Part shown: piece by piece, positions 14,222 to 18,855 of the stretch
How the letters are laid out: each line of letters starts with the position of its first letter
Numbering within the stretch: the first letter of the stretch is position 1
Source of the DNA: CAG-698 sp964385755
GTDB taxonomy: Bacteria; Bacillota_I; Bacilli_A; ML615J-28; CAG-698
Length of the DNA stretch: 18,855 nucleotides
Reading direction: 5' to 3'
Assembly (NCBI GenBank): GCA_964385755.1
Contig: CAYLPZ010000029.1
Coordinates: forward strand, 1-18,855
The notes under the pieces: generated by a model
Database searches by the model: none
The model's input: only the letters and a program-made list of their open reading frames with translations
Told to the model about the DNA's origin: nothing
Position numbers and translations under genes: made by a program

Positions 14222-15305
14222 TAATATACTTTCCTTTAGTTTCAATTATTCTTAAGAATTCTGGTATTTTAATAAGTTTTTGCTTGTAATCTTTTTCAAT
14301 TGAAATATAATCACCAATAACAATAATACAAAAGTCAGGTGGCATTTTACTAATATATTTTATTGAATTCTCAATTTTCTTCATATCTGTTTTATGTTCT
14401 CTAGCGTAACAAACAAGTGAAGAAGCTAATGCATATAGTGTATCGTTCCTTTGTGGCACTGGTGGGTTTTTACCATTAAAGATATCCTCTATTGATGGTA
14501 AATCCTTAAACACTAAACACCAAGTTTTAAACTCAACTGCAGCTCCTACACCAATTAAACCTTTTATAAGGTTATATACATTAACTTCATTATTGCTAAC
14601 ATAATTTAGGATATTAGAAACCATTTCCCATGAACGTGGAGTTGGATAAGCTAAATCATCACTTTCTGGGTTAAACTTCATCAAAAAGTCAGGTTTAAAT
14701 GACAAAAAGCCAATAACTTTTTCATTTATACCAGCTTTTATCGCCCAATCCTTCCAAGAAACAAAATTTTCTTGCACTTCAATATGTAATAATCTATTTG
14801 CTAAAGCTTTTGGCATTTTATATGCAACTGCTTTATCAGTTACTCTATTACCAGCCGCAATTACAATACAGTTATCAGGTAATTTATGTTCACCAATTAC
14901 TCTATCTAAAGTAATTTGATAAGCAGCAGCTTGAACTGATGGTGGGGCAGCAGAAATTTCATCTAAGAAAAGAATATTAATAACATTTTTAGACTCATCC
15001 ATTTGAAATATTTGTGGTTTTAGCCAAACTGCTAAAGTTTTATCTTCATTTGAAGTGGGAATACCACGTAAGTCAATTGGATTAAAAAGAAGCAAACGAA
15101 CATCAGTGACTACCACTGTTTTTCCTGTTTTACTTTCAATTTCCTTACCGATTTGTCTGATTGCTTGCGATTTACCAACACCTGGAGCACCCCAAAGCAT
15201 AACAGAAGGCATTAATTTAATTGGTTTATTATTTTTAATAAGTTTGCTATAACTATTACTAAGAATACTAATTATCTCATTTACATTCATTTTCGAAATA
15301 TTCAT
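14208..15305 (-). CDS. MoxR-type AAA+ ATPase
   Basis: A 365-residue ATPase with Walker A GAPGVGKS (39-46), Walker B ILFLDE (111-116), sensor-1 AAGN (150-153) and a likely arginine finger in ALANRLLH (R171). The spacing and the LRGIP and AAPPSVQAAAYQ segments fit the MoxR/RavA clade. MoxR ATPases form hexameric rings that remodel or activate proteins and normally work with a VWA protein, as in RavA-ViaA, CbbQ-CbbO and NorQ-NorD. The VWA partner is encoded immediately downstream with a 14-bp overlap. The ATG shares one base with the stop codon of the helicase gene (TAATG), and AGAGGAGG lies 10 nt upstream inside the helicase gene, so translation is likely coupled. Confidence 0.88.
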   Translation of the reverse strand: MNISKMNVNEIISILSNSYSKLIKNNKPIKLMPSVMLWGAPGVGKSQAIRQIGKEIESKTGKTVVVTDVRLLLFNPIDLRGIPTSNEDKTLAVWLKPQIFQMDESKNVINILFLDEISAAPPSVQAAAYQITLDRVIGEHKLPDNCIVIAAGNRVTDKAVAYKMPKALANRLLHIEVQENFVSWKDWAIKAGINEKVIGFLSFKPDFLMKFNPESDDLAYPTPRSWEMVSNILNYVSNNEVNVYNLIKGLIGVGAAVEFKTWCLVFKDLPSIEDIFNGKNPPVPQRNDTLYALASSLVCYAREHKTDMKKIENSIKYISKMPPDFCIIVIGDYISIEKDYKQKLIKIPEFLRIIETKGKYINGAK

Positions 15306-18300
15306 TATTTCTTATCCTCCTCTAATTGAGCACCTAACATATTTTCTAGACTTTGCATTTGTGCTTTTAACTCTTCTATTTTATTACTATGATCTGAACC
15401 ATTCTTTAGTTGGTTTTCAATCTTAATTCTATTTTCTTTAAGTTCATCAATTCGTATATTGAATCCACTTATGATATTATCAAGGCTATTCAAACGATTA
15501 TCAATTCTTGATACATATCCTTTCACTGAATCACCTAGTTTAACTTTATATTTTGTTTCACCAATCAAATATATAACTGGGTCTGTTAGATTAGAATGAA
15601 TTGGGACAATGATATCAAAGCCGAAATAATCAAAACACACACAAGTATTTTCAAACGAAGGTTCTTCTTCCTCATGTTCTTTTAAACGATCAAAAATAAG
15701 ATTAGCACATTTATTTTTATATTCAATCAGTTCTTCTTTTGAATCATTATGCCTTGGATTATTTGTATATTTATCAATGTCTTTAACAATTAAAGCACTT
15801 TCATCTTCATACTTCTTAATTTCACGTGGTATTTGTTCAAATTGTCTTTCTAAAGAAAGTCTTTCTTCTTGATAATTAGAATGAATTAAAGTTAGAGATT
15901 CTAGTTCATTCTTAGTTTCTACATATTTCTTCATTAGATTATTGCCAATTGCTAGAGCTTTTACCTCTGCATATGATAAAACAATCTCATCAACATCAGT
16001 ATTACTACGTTCTTTATACGTACCAGAAAGAATTGATGAAATAAACCTTTGCTTTGTTTCTAACAATTGCCAGCTATAAGCATCAAAACTTCCTTTAGTG
16101 ATATATCTATAAATGTAAACTTTCTCATTAATGTTTCCTTGACGAAGAATTCTACCTTCTCTTTGAATCATATCAGATGGTCTCCATGGAACATCTAAGT
16201 GATGAATAGCATATAAACGTTCTTGGACATTAACACCAACTCCAAGTTTTGAAGTAGAACCAATTAAAACTCTAATATCTCCGCTGTTTACTTTATCAAA
16301 AAGTGCTCTTTTATCTTTTTCTTTTATGGCATCATGAATATATGCTATTTTTTCTTCAGGAACACCTTTATTAATTAATTTTTCCTTAATATCATCATAA
16401 ATATTAAATCCTTGTTTAGGAGTTGAAATATCGCAAAATACTAGTTGCGTTAAATGATCTTCCTTTGTTTTTTGAAAAATATTATATACATTATTTATAC
16501 ATCTATCAACTTTAGATTCAACCCTTTTATCGTTAGCAATATTAACAAGACGTAAATCTAAGGCTGCTTTACGACCATCAGATGTAATCTTTAATAAATT
16601 ATCATCTATTGTTTTAACTTTTTTTGATCTAACATCATCTGCTCTTTTAGAAATATCATTTAAAAACTCAATAAATGGTTTACTTCTTTCAATTTCTTCA
16701 TTAATATATCCATCAAATAATGGAACGTCATCAGTTTTATCCATTCTATGAAAATCCGCAATAGAAGCAATTAAGTTAGTAAGTTCTGGAAGATTATGAA
16801 ACTTAGTGAAACGAGTTGCGAAACGAAAACTATTTGTATCAACATCAACCTCAAACTCTGTAGTTTTCTCCGCAAACATACCAATCCAGCTATCAAAGTT
16901 TTGTAAATCAAGAAGAGTTAATGTTCCATTTTGTAAAAATCTTTGAATTACATAAATGTCAGTAAGTGAGTTAGTAATTGGTGTACCTGTTGCGAAAACA
17001 ATACCACCACCATTATTATTATTTTGAATATATCTAACTTTATCAAGTAACTTTTCTGATTTATTTGCGGAAGTCTTTGATAATCCACTTACTTTATTAA
17101 TCTTACTAGCAATATTAATATTTTTATAATTATGAGCCTCATCAACAAATAATCTAGTAATGCCAAGTTCATCAAAGAAAATAGTATCTTTGTTTTCTTC
17201 TTTGTTATTTAATTTTTCTAATTTTTTTTCAAGATCTTTTAGTCTTTTTTGACTATTCTCAGTAAGTTTTTTTACTTTTTTTATCTTTAAAAGTTCATTA
17301 TATTCACTAGTTACATTATCAATTACAGATTGTAAAGATAAATCAATCATATCAAAACAACTGTATGCAATTAAAATAGCATCGTAATCATTATCTCTAA
17401 TATCTTTTAATATACTTTGCCTTTTATTTATTTTAAAAGTTTCTGACGTAATATAACAAACATTTGCTTTTGGATATAAAGTCTGAAATATATCACGCCA
17501 CTGTGAAACGATATTATTTGGAACTAAGTACATATTCTTTTTAGATAAACCCATTCGCTTAAGTTCCATCCCAGCTGCAATCATAGCATATGTTTTACCT
17601 GTACCAACCTCATGAGCTAACAAGGTATTAGGAGTTGAAATCATTCTTGCTACAGCATCTTTTTGATATTTGTATAGTTCAATATTAGGATTCATTCCAG
17701 GGAACTTTAGAAAATCCCCATTAAATTTACGAATAGAATTTGAAGCGTATTTTTCATCAAAAATGTTAATTAAACGTCTTTTTCGTTCTTCATCATTCCA
17801 AACCCAAATTTTAAACTCATTGATAATATGTTTTTGCTTGTCAATAGCAATTAAAGTTTCATTTGTATTTATTTTTGGAACTTTAGTAATTTTTCCATTA
17901 TCAACTTTATCTATGTAATCATATACTTGAATAGAACGCATATTTAAAGTATTCTCAATGATTTGCAAAGCATTCATTCTTTTAGTTCCATAAACTGAAA
18001 TTAAATTAATATTTTGAGTATTTCTAGTAATATTAGTTATATCCCAGCTACCAGTAATAGTATCATGAATGCACTTACATTCTTTTGCTACGGTACCACT
18101 GCCAATAATATATTTAACAAAGTCATCAATTATATCATCAGGTATCCAAGGAGAACCTAATGTAATATATATCTCATCATATTTAACTGCATCAGGTATA
18201 ATATTCATTAATGCTTCAATGTTATCAGTAAACAATCCATTGTACTTATCATTAGCTTCCTGGGCAATTTTAAGTTTATATTTTAAGTTACCAGATAAAT

Positions 18301-18610
18301 ATTCATCACTTGTCTCATACCCTGAATAAATATCTATCCCATCAAATTTTTCAGGATTTAAAAAAATAGCATTTCTAAGTTCTGAAAGAACTTCTCTTTT
18401 TGTATGTTTAGTTATTTGAGATATATAATTAATGTCAACATTCATTTGTTTATTATTTAAACAAATAATCAAACCATCACCAACACTTATTTCCTTTTCA
18501 GCATCAATATTCACTTCATTATTTAATAATTCCCAATCAAGTGATAATTCGAAATCATTGCTCTCTTCATTTAAAAAATTAGAGATAAATTGAACAGGTT
18601 TTTTATCCAT
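15305..18610 (-). CDS. SNF2-type superfamily 2 helicase
   Basis: A 1101-residue protein, numbered from the ATG at 18610. An N-terminal region of about 300 residues has no motif I recognise. Next come YKYQKDAVARM (about 313-323), motif I HEVGTGKT (333-340), a charged coiled-coil insert (about 440-475), DEAH (490-493) and ATGTPI (540-545). The C-terminal helicase lobe has LGVGVNVQ (789-796) and motif VI QREGRILRQG (816-825). A further coiled coil follows at about 890-960. It resembles the helicase portion of very large SNF2-methylase proteins of phages and conjugative elements, but no methyltransferase is attached here. It would use ATP to move along or remodel nucleic acid. The ATG at 18610 has AAAGG about 10 nt upstream; an ATG at 18658 has no ribosome-binding site and overlaps the -10. 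It heads the cluster. Confidence 0.85.
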   Translation of the reverse strand: MDKKPVQFISNFLNEESNDFELSLDWELLNNEVNIDAEKEISVGDGLIICLNNKQMNVDINYISQITKHTKREVLSELRNAIFLNPEKFDGIDIYSGYETSDEYLSGNLKYKLKIAQEANDKYNGLFTDNIEALMNIIPDAVKYDEIYITLGSPWIPDDIIDDFVKYIIGSGTVAKECKCIHDTITGSWDITNITRNTQNINLISVYGTKRMNALQIIENTLNMRSIQVYDYIDKVDNGKITKVPKINTNETLIAIDKQKHIINEFKIWVWNDEERKRRLINIFDEKYASNSIRKFNGDFLKFPGMNPNIELYKYQKDAVARMISTPNTLLAHEVGTGKTYAMIAAGMELKRMGLSKKNMYLVPNNIVSQWRDIFQTLYPKANVCYITSETFKINKRQSILKDIRDNDYDAILIAYSCFDMIDLSLQSVIDNVTSEYNELLKIKKVKKLTENSQKRLKDLEKKLEKLNNKEENKDTIFFDELGITRLFVDEAHNYKNINIASKINKVSGLSKTSANKSEKLLDKVRYIQNNNNGGGIVFATGTPITNSLTDIYVIQRFLQNGTLTLLDLQNFDSWIGMFAEKTTEFEVDVDTNSFRFATRFTKFHNLPELTNLIASIADFHRMDKTDDVPLFDGYINEEIERSKPFIEFLNDISKRADDVRSKKVKTIDDNLLKITSDGRKAALDLRLVNIANDKRVESKVDRCINNVYNIFQKTKEDHLTQLVFCDISTPKQGFNIYDDIKEKLINKGVPEEKIAYIHDAIKEKDKRALFDKVNSGDIRVLIGSTSKLGVGVNVQERLYAIHHLDVPWRPSDMIQREGRILRQGNINEKVYIYRYITKGSFDAYSWQLLETKQRFISSILSGTYKERSNTDVDEIVLSYAEVKALAIGNNLMKKYVETKNELESLTLIHSNYQEERLSLERQFEQIPREIKKYEDESALIVKDIDKYTNNPRHNDSKEELIEYKNKCANLIFDRLKEHEEEEPSFENTCVCFDYFGFDIIVPIHSNLTDPVIYLIGETKYKVKLGDSVKGYVSRIDNRLNSLDNIISGFNIRIDELKENRIKIENQLKNGSDHSNKIEELKAQMQSLENMLGAQLEEDKK

Positions 18611-18656
18611 TATATACCATCCTTTTCTACAAAATTCCATTTTTTTCGATATTCCC

Positions 18657-18665
18657 ATTATACCA
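18657..18665 (-). promoter_or_regulatory. extended -10 promoter of the helicase cluster
   Basis: On the minus strand TGGTATAAT (18665-18657) is a perfect extended -10. No good -35 lies 16-18 bp upstream, as is common for extended -10 promoters. Transcription would start near 18650, giving a ~40-nt leader to the ATG at 18610. Confidence 0.55.
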
Positions 18666-18740
18666 TAAAACTACAATAAATAAAGAAAAATCAATCTTTT
18701 TTTTACGGGATTTTTTATGTAAATAAATTACTTTAAAATC

Positions 18741-18773
18741 AAAAAAACTATAGCTAATAAATTTTAGCTATAG
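18741..18773 (-). terminator. terminator of a gene lying beyond the right edge
   Basis: A perfect 10-bp stem, CTATAGCTAA (18748-18757) with TTAGCTATAG (18764-18773), is followed on the minus strand by seven Ts (18747-18741). It probably ends a minus-strand transcript entering from the right and isolates the helicase promoter. The remaining sequence to 18855 contains a 12-bp palindrome, GTCATATATGAC (18819-18830), but no gene I can support. Confidence 0.7.
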
Positions 18774-18855
18774 CATTATTTTAAGGTTTTTTAGTACTAT
18801 AAATATTATAAACAAAATGTCATATATGACGGGATACAAATAATTTTTTCATTTA

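Noticed and set aside
18611..18658. Longer helicase start at the ATG at 18658
   Set aside because: This ATG overlaps the extended -10 and would lie upstream of the likely transcription start. The ATG at 18610 has a well-spaced ribosome-binding site.
18685..18716. Inverted repeat GAAAAATC/GATTTTTT upstream of the helicase promoter
   Set aside because: Only seven A/T-rich pairs, which is expected by chance at this base composition.
18741..18830. A short RNA gene from a TATAAT (18810-18805) to the terminator at 18741
   Set aside because: The product would be under 60 nt, no -35 element is visible and the adjacent palindrome is unexplained. A terminator for a gene entering from the right is the simpler reading.

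Overview
The window is very AT-rich, with purine-rich Shine-Dalgarno sites, compact intrinsic terminators and Bacillota-style -35/-10 promoters. It fits a low-GC Bacillota relative, for example a gut Erysipelotrichales- or RF39-like lineage; this is inferred from composition and protein style, not from a marker gene. Genes end in TAA or TAG, never TGA, and the tryptophan codons I checked are TGG.

Left part (1-1330). A possible gene start is cut off at the left edge. Next comes a minus-strand RNase III-like gene with all catalytic positions and a dsRNA-binding domain. It sits behind a roughly 240-nt leader that can fold into several hairpins and carries a terminator-like stem with competing pairings, so it is a candidate attenuator, riboswitch or small RNA.

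Pilin array (1378-7015). Seven intact type IV pilin-like genes lie here, plus remnants of two more. Six share a nearly invariant N-terminal prepilin segment, while their C-terminal bodies differ. Three carry a nearly identical 216-bp block containing promoter, leader and the first 34 codons, and a fourth carries a shorter version. The blocks alternate in orientation (+, -, +, -), a geometry that would let homologous recombination invert segments and swap bodies between promoters. Two head-to-head pilin pseudogenes with no N-termini look like a rearrangement scar. No pilus assembly ATPase, platform protein or prepilin peptidase gene is in the window.

ADP-ribosylation pair (7027-8673). A minus-strand two-gene operon encodes an ART-like protein (HGT and FYLT motifs) followed after 19 bp by an ADP-ribosylglycohydrolase. 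It may be a toxin-antidote pair or a reversible regulatory pair. Its promoter is strong and overlaps one arm of a 13-bp inverted repeat.

Right part (8814-18665). Five minus-strand genes look like one functional cluster: a SNF2-type helicase, a MoxR-type AAA+ ATPase, a protein with an HExxH motif and a MIDAS-bearing VWA domain, then two tandem paralogues of about 640 residues that I do not recognise. The first three overlap and are probably translationally coupled. This is the best candidate for an undescribed multi-protein system: the ATPase-VWA pair could be a remodelling machine, the helicase would act on nucleic acid, and the paralogues could be scaffold or recognition subunits. The roles of the last two are inference only.
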